A stretch of DNA of 27,548 nucleotides from positions 1-27,548 of the forward strand of contig JAHHSJ010000023.1 of NCBI GenBank assembly GCA_020025295.1, in the 5' to 3' direction. The notes under the pieces were generated by a model that did not search any database, had not been told where the DNA came from, and saw nothing but the letters and a program-made list of their open reading frames with translations. The stretch comes from Oscillospiraceae bacterium (GTDB lineage Bacteria; Bacillota; Clostridia; Oscillospirales; Oscillospiraceae). Below, one piece after another: positions 1 to 6,658 of this stretch. Within the stretch, counting starts at the first letter, position 1, and every line of letters begins with the position of its first letter. A program made the position numbers and the translations under genes.

Positions 1-1
1 G

Positions 2-922
2 GACTTCTTCGGCGGCGAGCCTCTGATGAACTGGGATGTGGTCAAGCAGCTGGTGGCGTACGCCCGCAGCGTGGAGAAGGAGCGGGGCAAGAACTTCCGC
101 TTTACTCTGACCACCAACGGAATGCTGATTGATGACGATGTGATCGAATTTGCCAACCGGGAGATGAGCAATGTGGTGCTCTCTCTGGACGGCCGCAAGG
201 AGATTCACGACCGTACCCGTGTGGACTATGCCGGTAAGGGCAGCTATGACCGCATTGTGCCCAAGTTCCAGAAGCTGGTGGAGGCCCGGGGCAACAAGGA
301 ATACTACATGCGCGGCACCTTCACTCACGCCAACCCGGACTTCACCAAGGATGTGTTCCACATGGCGGATCTGGGCTTCACCGAGCTGAGCATGGAGCCT
401 GTGGTCTGCGATCCTTCCGATCCCTCTGCCCTGACGGAGGAGGATCTGGAGATCGTCAAGGAGCAGTATGAGATCCTGGCCAAGGATATGCTGCGCCGCA
501 AAAAAGAGGGCAAGCCCATCACCTTCTACCATTACATGCTGGACCTGACCGGCGGCCCCTGCGTCTATAAGCGCATTTCCGGCTGCGGCAGCGGCACCGA
601 GTACATGGCAGTCACCCCTTGGGGCGACCTGTACCCCTGCCACCAGTTCGTGGGCGAGGAGAAGTACAAGCTGGGCGATGTGTGGAACGGTGTGACCAAC
701 ACGGAGCTGCGTGAGGAGTTCCGCAGCTGCAACGCCTATGCCCGTCCCGAGTGCGAGGACTGCTGGGCCAAGATGTACTGCTCCGGCGGCTGTGCAGCCA
801 ATGCCTTCCACGCCACCGGCACCATCCGTGGCGTCTATAAGCCCGGCTGCGAGCTGTTCCGCAAGCGCATCGAGTGTGCCATCATGATGAAGGTGGCAGA
901 ACTGGACATGGAAGGAAAGTAA
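2..922 (+). CDS. scfB: SCIFF-peptide thioether maturase, radical SAM/SPASM (5' end outside window)
   Basis: This is the C-terminal ~306 residues of a radical SAM enzyme that forms thioether crosslinks in the small Cys-rich SCIFF peptide. The frame is open to the left edge and begins inside the core: DFFGGEPL at positions 2-25 is the GGEP motif that contacts the SAM amino group. The CX3CX2C iron-sulfur motif must lie upstream of the window. The C-terminal SPASM region is complete in pattern: a Cys in SGCGSGTEY, then LYPC, then C-x2-C-x5-C-x3-C (CEDCWAKMYCSGGC), then a final Cys in KPGCELF. This binds auxiliary Fe-S clusters. The ATG at 26 is internal, not a start. In known loci the precursor peptide gene lies just upstream, so it cannot be seen here. 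Another RiPP-type SPASM maturase is possible, but the tail closely resembles the SCIFF family. Confidence 0.87.
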   Translation, partial: DFFGGEPLMNWDVVKQLVAYARSVEKERGKNFRFTLTTNGMLIDDDVIEFANREMSNVVLSLDGRKEIHDRTRVDYAGKGSYDRIVPKFQKLVEARGNKEYYMRGTFTHANPDFTKDVFHMADLGFTELSMEPVVCDPSDPSALTEEDLEIVKEQYEILAKDMLRRKKEGKPITFYHYMLDLTGGPCVYKRISGCGSGTEYMAVTPWGDLYPCHQFVGEEKYKLGDVWNGVTNTELREEFRSCNAYARPECEDCWAKMYCSGGCAANAFHATGTIRGVYKPGCELFRKRIECAIMMKVAELDMEGK

Positions 923-961
923 GTCCGAATCGGACCCATTTCCACCCAAAACGAGAACACA

Positions 962-994
962 AAAACCGCCCGAACAAGTTGTTCGGGCGGTTTT
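962..994 (+). terminator. Intrinsic terminator after the SCIFF maturase
   Basis: A 10-bp stem (CCGCCCGAAC at 966-975 with GTTCGGGCGG at 981-990) with a 5-nt loop is flanked by A5 before and T4 after. It lies about 40 bases after the maturase stop codon on the plus strand. Confidence 0.85.
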
Positions 995-1015
995 GTGCAG
1001 AATCAGATGGATTAG

Positions 1016-1061
1016 AAAGCACCCCCCAATTCCGCAAAGGCGAGATAGGGGGTGCTTTTTT
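1016..1061. terminator. Second hairpin between convergent genes, possibly bidirectional
   Basis: AGCACCCCC (1018-1026) pairs with GGGGGTGCT (1048-1056) around a 21-nt loop, followed by T6 on the plus strand. On the minus strand the hairpin lies just after the lipoprotein gene, but the T-run there is only three bases. It most likely backs up the preceding plus-strand terminator and may also stop minus-strand transcripts. Confidence 0.65.
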
Positions 1062-1094
1062 CGCTTTTACCGTTGGATTGTGGATAAGCAGGCG

Positions 1095-1418
1095 TTATTC
1101 AGCCACTTCCACCTGAGTGGCGATCAGAATTTCATCGCCGTAGGAGCTGTACTTGGTGATGTCACCGGTGTAGATGACATTCACCTTGTCACCCACCTCG
1201 GCGTCGCAGGTCACGCCGTCTTCCAGCGTGAAGATGTAAGGCTCTTCACCCTCTTCTGCGGACACGACAACCATGAAGTCCTTCTTCTCTTCCAGAACAC
1301 CGGTGTAGATGTTGGTCTCCGGATCAGCGGAGGATTTTTCGCCGTCCTTGTTGGAGCTGCAGGCAGAGAAGGCAAAAATCGTGGTCATGGCAAGCAGCAG
1401 AGCAATCAACTTTTTCAT
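1095..1418 (-). CDS. Small putative lipoprotein
   Basis: This 107-residue protein opens with a lipoprotein signal: MKK, a hydrophobic stretch (LIALLLAMTTIFAF), and the lipobox SAC followed by SSNKDGEKS. It should be exported, lipidated on the Cys and anchored on the outer face of the membrane. The mature part is short, acidic and beta-rich looking (TGVLEEKKDFMVVV, then GDKVNVIYTGDI), resembling small OB-fold-like exported proteins. I do not recognise a specific family. A longer frame starts at 1469, but the start at 1418 is supported by AGGAGG at a good distance (ATAGGAGGTTTTATTATG), by the position of the signal peptide, and by a promoter at 1451-1479 that overlaps the longer frame's 5' end. 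It sits downstream of the LytTR/membrane gene pair with no clear terminator between them. Confidence 0.8.
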   Translation of the reverse strand: MKKLIALLLAMTTIFAFSACSSNKDGEKSSADPETNIYTGVLEEKKDFMVVVSAEEGEEPYIFTLEDGVTCDAEVGDKVNVIYTGDITKYSSYGDEILIATQVEVAE

Positions 1419-1450
1419 AATAAAACCTCCTATCAGTTGAAACGGTTCTG

Positions 1451-1479
1451 ATGATATCCCTGTATCCATGGAAAGTCAA
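1451..1479 (-). promoter_or_regulatory. Sigma-A-type promoter for the lipoprotein gene
   Basis: On the minus strand the -35 TTGACT (1474-1479) and -10 TATCAT (1451-1456) are separated by exactly 17 bases. The promoter ends about 30 bases before the lipoprotein start codon. Confidence 0.75.
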
Positions 1480-1527
1480 GGGAGAAACGGTCGAAGGATT
1501 TCTTAAGTTTTTGTCTGCTGTTTTTCG

Positions 1528-2229
1528 TCAGGCGGGAGGGAGTTCAAATTCCAGCGGAGTGTGCTGCGTTTGCAGCTGTTCCAGATCGAATTCCTCCGGC
1601 AGCTGATCGTAAAAGTCAACGGTGCAGGAAATCTTGCCGCCGAGGAAGGTGTTGCCGAAGAAGCAGATCACCCGGGCGTCGCTGTCCATGCCGGAGGCAG
1701 CCAGTGTCTGGAGCGATTCACCGTCCGGAGCGGAGTAGGTGAGGACGGCGTCCTGATAGGCCGGGTCCCCGGAGCCGATGTACTCGGCGTACACCAGAAA
1801 GGCAGGGTGGAAGATGTCGACTTCTGACTCGCTGCGGAAGATGGTGTAGCGCACGGAGTCAATTTCCGTGACTTCCTTCGTGTAGCCGGGATTTTCCTCC
1901 ATGGAAAAGCGGCTGCGGTAGTCGTCCTGCATCTGCTCTTGCGTGAGCAGACGGAAGGAGGAATCATTGGGGGTGGGTGTGTGGACGTTCAGCGCAGGCA
2001 GATTCGGGCTGGTCAGCACCATACAGAGCACACCGTAGACCACCAAAGCGCCGATGACCGTAGTGAGGCACACCCGCATGGGGGACCAGAGGGCTTTTCC
2101 ACTGCCGGCGTCAGGCTTGCTGAGCTGACGGTTGATTCTGCTGCGGTAGAAGAAAAAATATCCGGTGATAATGAAAACAGATAGGAAAAGCAGCCCCAAA
2201 GCGGGGAGAATGAGAACAATATTCAGCAT
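1528..2229 (-). CDS. Membrane protein of unknown function paired with a LytTR regulator
   Basis: This 233-residue protein is not recognised. It has two predicted membrane helices: residues ~3-27 (LNIVLILPALGLLFLSVFII) and ~52-73 (RVCLTTVIGALVVYGVLCMV), separated by a basic cytoplasmic-looking loop. About 155 mostly polar residues follow and probably face outward. The start is backed by AGGAGG eight bases upstream (TAGGAGGTAGCAAATCATG). It begins 13 bases after the LytTR gene ends, so the two are cotranscribed. Small membrane proteins encoded next to LytTR regulators often control the regulator's activity. That role is an inference here; no enzymatic motif is visible. Confidence 0.72.
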   Translation of the reverse strand: MLNIVLILPALGLLFLSVFIITGYFFFYRSRINRQLSKPDAGSGKALWSPMRVCLTTVIGALVVYGVLCMVLTSPNLPALNVHTPTPNDSSFRLLTQEQMQDDYRSRFSMEENPGYTKEVTEIDSVRYTIFRSESEVDIFHPAFLVYAEYIGSGDPAYQDAVLTYSAPDGESLQTLAASGMDSDARVICFFGNTFLGGKISCTVDFYDQLPEEFDLEQLQTQHTPLEFELPPA

Positions 2230-2242
2230 GATTTGCTACCTC

Positions 2243-2689
2243 CTAAATTCCCATGGCTTCCCGGAAGGCATGATAGTAGGTGCGGGTCACATCCACTTTG
2301 GTTCCGTCCGAGAGTGTAAGCAAAAATTTCTGCGAAAGGGCAGGCTTGATGCTCCGGATGTGGGCTTTTGCCACAATGACGGAGTTGCTGATGCGGAGAA
2401 ACGCCTGCGGCGGCAGCAGCTGTTCCAGCTGCCAAAGCCGTTCTCCGGCTTTGTAGGTTCCTTCCGGTGTGTGAACCAGAATCTCGTGGGCAAGACTCTC
2501 AATGTAGATCATATCCCGGACGGCGATGCGGAAATATTCCGTTCCTTGGCGGCACATCAGATGTTCCGGCCAGATGTTGGCCTCCTGTAAAATCAGCGGA
2601 GCGTCGTTGTCCAGCTCAAGGCCGTGGGCGAGCAGCTGCTGTGCCAGAGTATCGTAGGAAGCGTCGCTCGCGATCAGTTTTACTTTCAT
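2243..2689 (-). CDS. LytTR-type DNA-binding transcriptional regulator without receiver domain
   Basis: This is a 148-residue protein. Residues ~45-146 match the LytTR DNA-binding fold, with the recognisable pattern YFRIAVRDMIYIESLAHEILVHT, then FLRISNSVIVAKAHIRSI and LTLSDGTKVDVTRTYY. The first ~40 residues are short and do not form a response-regulator receiver domain, so it is not a classical two-component regulator. A longer frame starts at 2833, but the ATG at 2689 is preferred: it has GGAGGTGA at the right distance, and the promoter at 2741-2769 lies inside the longer frame. It is the first gene of an operon with the membrane protein. Such pairs commonly autoregulate; the palindrome at 2722-2733 is a possible site. 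Target genes are not visible. Confidence 0.85.
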   Translation of the reverse strand: MKVKLIASDASYDTLAQQLLAHGLELDNDAPLILQEANIWPEHLMCRQGTEYFRIAVRDMIYIESLAHEILVHTPEGTYKAGERLWQLEQLLPPQAFLRISNSVIVAKAHIRSIKPALSQKFLLTLSDGTKVDVTRTYYHAFREAMGI

Positions 2690-2721
2690 GCCGTTCACCT
2701 CCACTGGCTGATAAGAATGCG

Positions 2722-2733
2722 ACAAATATTTGT
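2722..2733. promoter_or_regulatory. Perfect 12-bp palindrome at the LytTR operon start site (candidate operator)
   Basis: ACAAATATTTGT is a perfect palindrome. It begins 8 bases downstream of the -10 box of the LytTR operon promoter, at the expected transcription start. This position is typical of a repressor operator. LytTR proteins usually bind direct repeats, so another regulator, or chance in AT-rich DNA, is possible. Confidence 0.4.
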
Positions 2734-2740
2734 TAAGCTG

Positions 2741-2769
2741 ATTATAGGTGACTCCTGGTATGGTTTCAA
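2741..2769 (-). promoter_or_regulatory. Sigma-A-type promoter for the LytTR-membrane protein operon
   Basis: The minus strand carries -35 TTGAAA (2764-2769), a 17-base spacer and a perfect -10 TATAAT (2741-2746). The predicted start of transcription is near 2734, about 45 bases before the LytTR start codon at 2689. Confidence 0.82.
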
Positions 2770-2830
2770 GAGAAGGGGCATACTCTGCATCTGTCGAGAA
2801 CCAACTTGCATGAAAAGCCGCTTGAAAGCG

Positions 2831-2864
2831 CAAAAAGCCACGGCATCAGACCGATGCCGTGGCT
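2831..2864 (-). terminator. Intrinsic terminator of the rpe-recR operon
   Basis: A perfect 12-bp stem (AGCCACGGCATC with GATGCCGTGGCT; 2836-2847 and 2853-2864) and a 5-nt loop are followed on the minus strand by TTTTTG. It lies about 25 bases past the recR stop. Confidence 0.88.
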
Positions 2865-2887
2865 CATAGACCAAGGGTGGAATGAAG

Positions 2888-3493
2888 TCAGTTGATTTCC
2901 TGTCTGCCTTCCAAGGCACGCATCAAGGTGGCATTGTCGGCGTATTCCAGATGGCTGCCCACCGGGATGCCGTAGGCAAGACGGGTGATCTTCACTTCAA
3001 AAGGCTTCAGCAGCCGGGTGAGATACATGGCGGTGGCTTCTCCCTCAGTGTCGGGGTTGGTGGCCATGATGACCTCCTCAATGCCGCCCTGAGCGACACG
3101 ATCCAGCAGGGGACGGATTTTCAGGTCATCGGGACCTACCCGGTTCATGGGAGAAATCACGCCGTGCAGCACATGATAGAGGCCGTCGTACTCGCCGCCG
3201 CGCTCCATGGCGATCACATCCTTCGGTTCCGCCACCACGCAGATGATGCTCCGATCCCGCTTGTAGCTGGAGCAGAGAGCGCAAGGACCGTCGCCCTCGG
3301 TGAGGTTCTGGCAGACGGGGCAGGTATGCACCTTGTCCTTGGCGTCCAGAATGGACTGGGCAAAGGCGGCAGCGTCTTCCCGGGACAGGGACAGCACATG
3401 AAACGCCAGCCGTTGGGCACTTTTTGCACCGATGCCGGGCAGCTTCTTGAACTGCTCCGTCAGCCGTTCCATAGCAGGGGGTAAATACTGCAT
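2888..3493 (-). CDS. recR: Recombination mediator protein RecR
   Basis: RecR works with RecO (and RecF) to load RecA onto SSB-coated single-stranded DNA during gap repair. The 201 residues match the usual length. In order: a helix-hairpin-helix segment (LPGIGAKSAQRLAFH, ~18-32), a four-cysteine zinc motif (C58, C61, C71, C74), then a Toprim domain (~80-175) with VVAEPKDVIAMER and TNPDTEGEATAMYL. GGAG lies upstream of the ATG at a workable distance. It starts 14 bases after rpe and is the last gene of that operon. In many Firmicutes recR instead follows dnaX and a YbaB/EbfC gene, so this neighbourhood is rearranged. Confidence 0.96.
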   Translation of the reverse strand: MQYLPPAMERLTEQFKKLPGIGAKSAQRLAFHVLSLSREDAAAFAQSILDAKDKVHTCPVCQNLTEGDGPCALCSSYKRDRSIICVVAEPKDVIAMERGGEYDGLYHVLHGVISPMNRVGPDDLKIRPLLDRVAQGGIEEVIMATNPDTEGEATAMYLTRLLKPFEVKITRLAYGIPVGSHLEYADNATLMRALEGRQEIN

Positions 3494-3507
3494 TTCCGTG
3501 TCTCCAA

Positions 3508-4152
3508 TCAGCGGCGCAGCCGAGCGATGGCGTCAGCAGGGTCGGGATCGCCGAACACGGCGCTGCCGGCCACCAGCACATTGGCACCGGCCTCCACCAC
3601 CAGAGGAGCGGTGGCGTCGTTGATTCCGCCGTCCACTTCCAGAGCGCAGCTGGGGTTGTAGCGGTCAATGATCTCACGCACCTGACGGATGGTTTCCAGC
3701 TGATCTTCCATGAAGGACTGACCGCCGAAGCCGGGCTCCACGGTCATCACCAGAACCATGTCCAGCTCCTCAATGTAGGGGAGAATGGCCTTGGGGGAGG
3801 TGATGGGACGAAGAGCGACCGCCTTCTTCACGCCGTTGCGCTCCATGGCGTCCAGTGCCTTGCGAATGCCCCGGGGACCGTCGGCCTCCAGATGAACGGA
3901 GATCAGGTCAGCACCGGCCTTGGCGAAATCGTCGATGTAGCGCTCCGGCTTATCGATCATCAGGTGGACGTCCAGCATCGCATCGGTGTAGTTCCGTACT
4001 GCCTTGAGCACGGGCAGACCGAAGGAGATGTTGGGGACAAAGCAGCCGTCCATCACATCGAAGTGGACGAGATCGGCGGTGGCAATGCGGTCCAGACTAT
4101 CCCCCAGATGGGCAAAGTCGGCGGACAAAATAGACGGAGCAATTCGAATCAT
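3508..4152 (-). CDS. rpe: Ribulose-phosphate 3-epimerase
   Basis: This enzyme interconverts ribulose 5-phosphate and xylulose 5-phosphate in the non-oxidative pentose phosphate pathway, feeding transketolase (also encoded in this window). The 214-residue TIM barrel carries the expected metal and catalytic residues: H30 and D32 in HFDVMDG, H63 in DVHLMIDKPERYI, and D174 in EVDGGIN. The phosphate-binding loop VEPGFGGQSF is present. The ribosome binding site is modest (AAGG, seven bases before ATG). It heads a two-gene operon with recR. In many Firmicutes rpe follows prkC and rsgA; those genes are not here. No clear promoter is visible for it in the ~75 bases shared with the divergent RNA promoter. 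Confidence 0.96.
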   Translation of the reverse strand: MIRIAPSILSADFAHLGDSLDRIATADLVHFDVMDGCFVPNISFGLPVLKAVRNYTDAMLDVHLMIDKPERYIDDFAKAGADLISVHLEADGPRGIRKALDAMERNGVKKAVALRPITSPKAILPYIEELDMVLVMTVEPGFGGQSFMEDQLETIRQVREIIDRYNPSCALEVDGGINDATAPLVVEAGANVLVAGSAVFGDPDPADAIARLRR

Positions 4153-4193
4153 GATAAAACCTTGCTTTCTTGTCAGAATTTAGAAAAAATTAA

Positions 4194-4222
4194 AGGGCAG
4201 GGAAAGAAATATCTGCTACAAT
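4194..4222 (+). promoter_or_regulatory. Probable promoter of the structured RNA
   Basis: TGCTACAAT (4214/4215-4222) gives a good -10 TACAAT with a TG one base upstream, i.e. an extended -10. The matching -35 region (around 4194-4199) is weak. The predicted start is near 4226-4229, exactly where the highly structured segment begins. Confidence 0.5.
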
Positions 4223-4225
4223 GAA

Positions 4226-4540
4226 GAGCAGAGTCGGTCGGGAGAGGGGACAACTCACACCCACCTGCGGCGGGCATAGGATGACTTGCGGGGGTTGCGG
4301 CGGTGCCGCAATCGGTCACCCGTCGGACGCTCCTCTCCTGTTTCCCAAAACCGACACAGAGCCATGGTGGGTGTCTGCCGCTTTCGATACCTGCCTCCTG
4401 CCGTTTTCGGTGGGAGGCAGCGCAGAAAAACGGTGTTTCCGACGGGGCAGAACCTGTCGAACAAGCCGGCGGATTCCGGCGGCGGACTGTGCCCGATGTA
4501 CGGGAGAAAGGCAAGAAAAACTCTTGCTCTTTTTTTGCGA
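4226..4540 (+). ncRNA. Candidate structured non-coding RNA, family not recognised
   Basis: This lies in the 553-base gene-free stretch 4153-4705. An extended -10 promoter stands at its left end and an intrinsic terminator (GCAAGA, AAAAC, TCTTGC, then a T-rich run at 4530-4537) at its right end, giving ~310 nt. In between are many helices: GTCGGT (4233-4238) with ACCGAC (4350-4355); GGAGAGG (4241-4247) with CCTCTCC (4332-4338); TTGCGGC-GGT-GCCGCAA (4295-4311); CTGCCTCC (4391-4398) with GGAGGCAG (4413-4420), enclosed by TCTGC/GCAGA; GACGGG/CCTGTC; GCCGG/CCGGC; CCCG/CGGG. ACACCCACC (4257-4265) can pair with GGTGGGTGT (4366-4374), crossing the first helix, so a pseudoknot or switch is possible. 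The 5' GAGCA can also pair with TGCTC in the terminator. Short frames here have no ribosome binding site or protein-like composition. It lacks the signature sequences of RNase P RNA, SRP RNA, tmRNA and T-boxes. Confidence 0.62.
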
Positions 4541-4636
4541 CATAGGCGTGCGGTTATCTTCTAATTTTACCGAAAAGACGGCAAAATGTCAATGAAAAGG
4601 AAGGGAAAGGAAGAAGGGAAAGTACCGCCCTTTGCC

Positions 4637-4665
4637 TTGACACTCCCGGGCGAATCGAGTAGAAT
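4637..4665 (+). promoter_or_regulatory. Consensus promoter of the xpaC-telA-TPM operon
   Basis: A perfect -35 TTGACA (4637-4642), a 17-base spacer and -10 TAGAAT (4660-4665) lie 40 bases before the xpaC start codon. The ~95 bases between the RNA terminator and this promoter hold nothing else I can recognise. Confidence 0.85.
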
Positions 4666-4705
4666 AATTTAGAATAAGAAAACAGTTTTATGGAAGGGAA
4701 AAACC

Positions 4706-5431
4706 ATGAAAAAGATCAAAAAGCAGCCTAGTGTAGTGCCGGTTTATCTGGTAGCCCTGCTTTGGGCCGTGGGCGGATTCGGATTCCGTATCCACACCCC
4801 GATGCAGATTCTCCTGTTTGTCGTGTTGTCTGTGGTCATCCTTGTGGTGGGGGGCCTGATTTTCAAGGGTCACGCTGTGGAACAGGTGCAGCACGAGGAG
4901 CCGGAGGAGGAATATGAGCCGGAGGTATCCCAGCCGGAGGAAGAACCGGAGGAAGAGCCGGAGCGGCATAGTTCGGAGCATCCGGAGATTCTTGCCCTTC
5001 GGGACGAGCGGGATCGTGCCATCCATGAAATGCGCCAGCTGAACGACTGCATCGGTGATTTGGTGATTTCCCGTCAGATCGACCGAATTGAGTCCACCAC
5101 GGACAAGATTTTCGACTGCGTGTCCGATGAGCCGGAGAAGGCCGCACAGGTGCGTCGGTTCATGAACTATTATCTGCCTACCACCCTGAAGCTGCTCAAC
5201 ACCTATGACCGGCTGAGCGGCAGCGCTGCTTCCAATGTGGATGGAGCCAAGAAAAAGATCAGCGATCTGATGAATACCATCGTCCGTTCCTTCGACCACC
5301 AGCTGAGCGCACTCTATCGGGGTGAAACGCTGGACATCAACGGAGAAATTCAGGTGCTGTATCGGGTGCTGAACGATGATGGTCGGGCAGACAAGAATGT
5401 AACGATGAGTTCCCGGGGAACTCGGAAATAA
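4706..5431 (+). CDS. xpaC: XpaC-family membrane protein (5-bromo-4-chloroindolyl phosphate hydrolysis family)
   Basis: A 241-residue protein with two N-terminal membrane helices (~9-28 and ~32-53), an unusually acidic Glu/Pro-rich stretch (~60-92, with EEPEEEYEPE), and a helical, partly coiled-coil cytoplasmic domain from ~95 to the end. This order matches the XpaC family. The family is named for a Bacillus phenotype, and its biochemical function is not established. The identification is reinforced by telA immediately downstream, the usual partner. The start ATG has AAGGG upstream and a consensus promoter 40 bases away. It leads a three-gene operon (21-base gap to telA). Confidence 0.82.
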   Translation: MKKIKKQPSVVPVYLVALLWAVGGFGFRIHTPMQILLFVVLSVVILVVGGLIFKGHAVEQVQHEEPEEEYEPEVSQPEEEPEEEPERHSSEHPEILALRDERDRAIHEMRQLNDCIGDLVISRQIDRIESTTDKIFDCVSDEPEKAAQVRRFMNYYLPTTLKLLNTYDRLSGSAASNVDGAKKKISDLMNTIVRSFDHQLSALYRGETLDINGEIQVLYRVLNDDGRADKNVTMSSRGTRK

Positions 5432-5452
5432 CAGACAGCGGAGGTAAGCAAA

Positions 5453-6628
5453 ATGAGTGAAGAGCGTATTCCCAATTTGACTTTGAACCCTGAGGGAGCC
5501 CCTGTGGCTCAGGCCGTGGCGCAGGCTCCTGAGGCCCCTGCTTTGACATTGAATCCTGACGCTCCTGCTGCGGAAAAAGTCGCACCGGAGGTTGAACCTG
5601 TTGTTGTAGACGAGAGTATGCTGTCTCCCGAGGAGCGGGCAGCGGTGGACGCCTTTGCCCAGCAGATCGACATTACCGATTCCACTCAGGTGATGCAGTA
5701 CGGCTCTGCCGCACAGAAGAACATCGTCCAGTTCAGCGAAAATGCGCTGGACAGCGTCCGCACCAAGGATTTGGGCAGCGTGGGTGAAGCGCTGAGCAGT
5801 CTGGTGGTGGAGCTGAAGCAGGTGGGCGAGCCGGAAAAGAAGGGCTTCGGCCTGTTCAATCGGGGCAAGCGCCGCATGGAGGCCATGCGCAGCCAGTACG
5901 CCAAGGCCGAGACCAATGTGGATCGGATCGTGGAGATGCTGGAAGGTCATCAGCTGGTGCTGATGAAGGATGTGGCTATGCTGGACCAGATGTACGAGCT
6001 GAACCAGCAGTACTGCAAGGAACTCACTATGTATATCATCGCCGGCAAGAAGCATCTGGCTTCCGTGCGTACCGGCAAGCTGGAAGAGCTGCGCAAGAAG
6101 GCAGAGGCTTCCGGCAGTCAGGAGGATGCGCAGGCTTATAACGATCTGGTGAACCTCTGCAACCGCTTTGAGAAGAAGATTCACGATCTGGAGCTGACCC
6201 GGATGATCTCCGTGCAGATGGGTCCTCAGACTCGCCTGCTGCAGAACAACGACACGCTGATGGTCGAGAAGATCCAGACCTCTCTGGTGAACACCATTCC
6301 GCTGTGGAAGAGCCAGATGGTGCTGGCGCTGGGTCTGGAGCACTCCCGTCAGGCTACGGCTGCTCAGACTGCGGTGACCAACATGACCAACGATCTGCTG
6401 CGCCAGAACGCCGAGCTGCTGCACATGGGCACAGTGGAAACGGCCAAAGAGGCCGAGCGCGCTGTGGTGGACATTGAAACGCTGCAGCATACCAATCAGG
6501 AACTGATTAGTACTCTGGACGAAGTGCTTCGTATTCAGACCGAGGGTCGTGCCAAGCGTGCGGCTGCTGAGGCAGAGCTGGGCAAGATCGAGGGCGAACT
6601 GAAGAAAAAGCTGCTGGAGCTTCGCTGA
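5453..6628 (+). CDS. telA: TelA-family (toxic anion resistance) protein
   Basis: A 391-residue soluble, almost entirely helical protein. Residues 1-60 are an Ala/Pro-rich low-complexity leader containing the near-repeat LTLNPEGAP / LTLNPDAP. The TelA domain then runs from ~60 to the C-terminus, with typical segments such as FGLFNRGKRRMEAMRSQYAKAE, LDQMYELNQQYCKELTMYI and IPLWKSQMVLALG. The C-terminal ~60 residues look like a coiled coil. TelA relatives are linked to tellurite, antibiotic and envelope-stress tolerance; the molecular role is unresolved. The ribosome binding site GGAGGT is strong. It lies between xpaC and a TPM-domain gene, suggesting one membrane-associated complex. Confidence 0.92.
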   Translation: MSEERIPNLTLNPEGAPVAQAVAQAPEAPALTLNPDAPAAEKVAPEVEPVVVDESMLSPEERAAVDAFAQQIDITDSTQVMQYGSAAQKNIVQFSENALDSVRTKDLGSVGEALSSLVVELKQVGEPEKKGFGLFNRGKRRMEAMRSQYAKAETNVDRIVEMLEGHQLVLMKDVAMLDQMYELNQQYCKELTMYIIAGKKHLASVRTGKLEELRKKAEASGSQEDAQAYNDLVNLCNRFEKKIHDLELTRMISVQMGPQTRLLQNNDTLMVEKIQTSLVNTIPLWKSQMVLALGLEHSRQATAAQTAVTNMTNDLLRQNAELLHMGTVETAKEAERAVVDIETLQHTNQELISTLDEVLRIQTEGRAKRAAAEAELGKIEGELKKKLLELR

Positions 6629-6658
6629 AGCGTCCGGTAATCCACGAGGTGACATAGG

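Noticed and set aside
4226..4540. RNase P RNA, SRP RNA, 6S RNA or tmRNA as the identity of the structured RNA
   Set aside because: The conserved RNase P segment around GAAAGTCC and the ACAGAA element, the SRP GGAAGG/AGCAGCC loop and the tmRNA tRNA-like ends are not found. The length is well above usual 6S RNA. A remote member cannot be fully excluded without a covariance search.
4173..4595. Several short open frames on both strands inside the structured RNA region
   Set aside because: They overlap each other, are rich in Arg, Cys, Pro and Gly, lack ribosome binding sites, and cross an intrinsic terminator. The RNA interpretation explains the sequence better.
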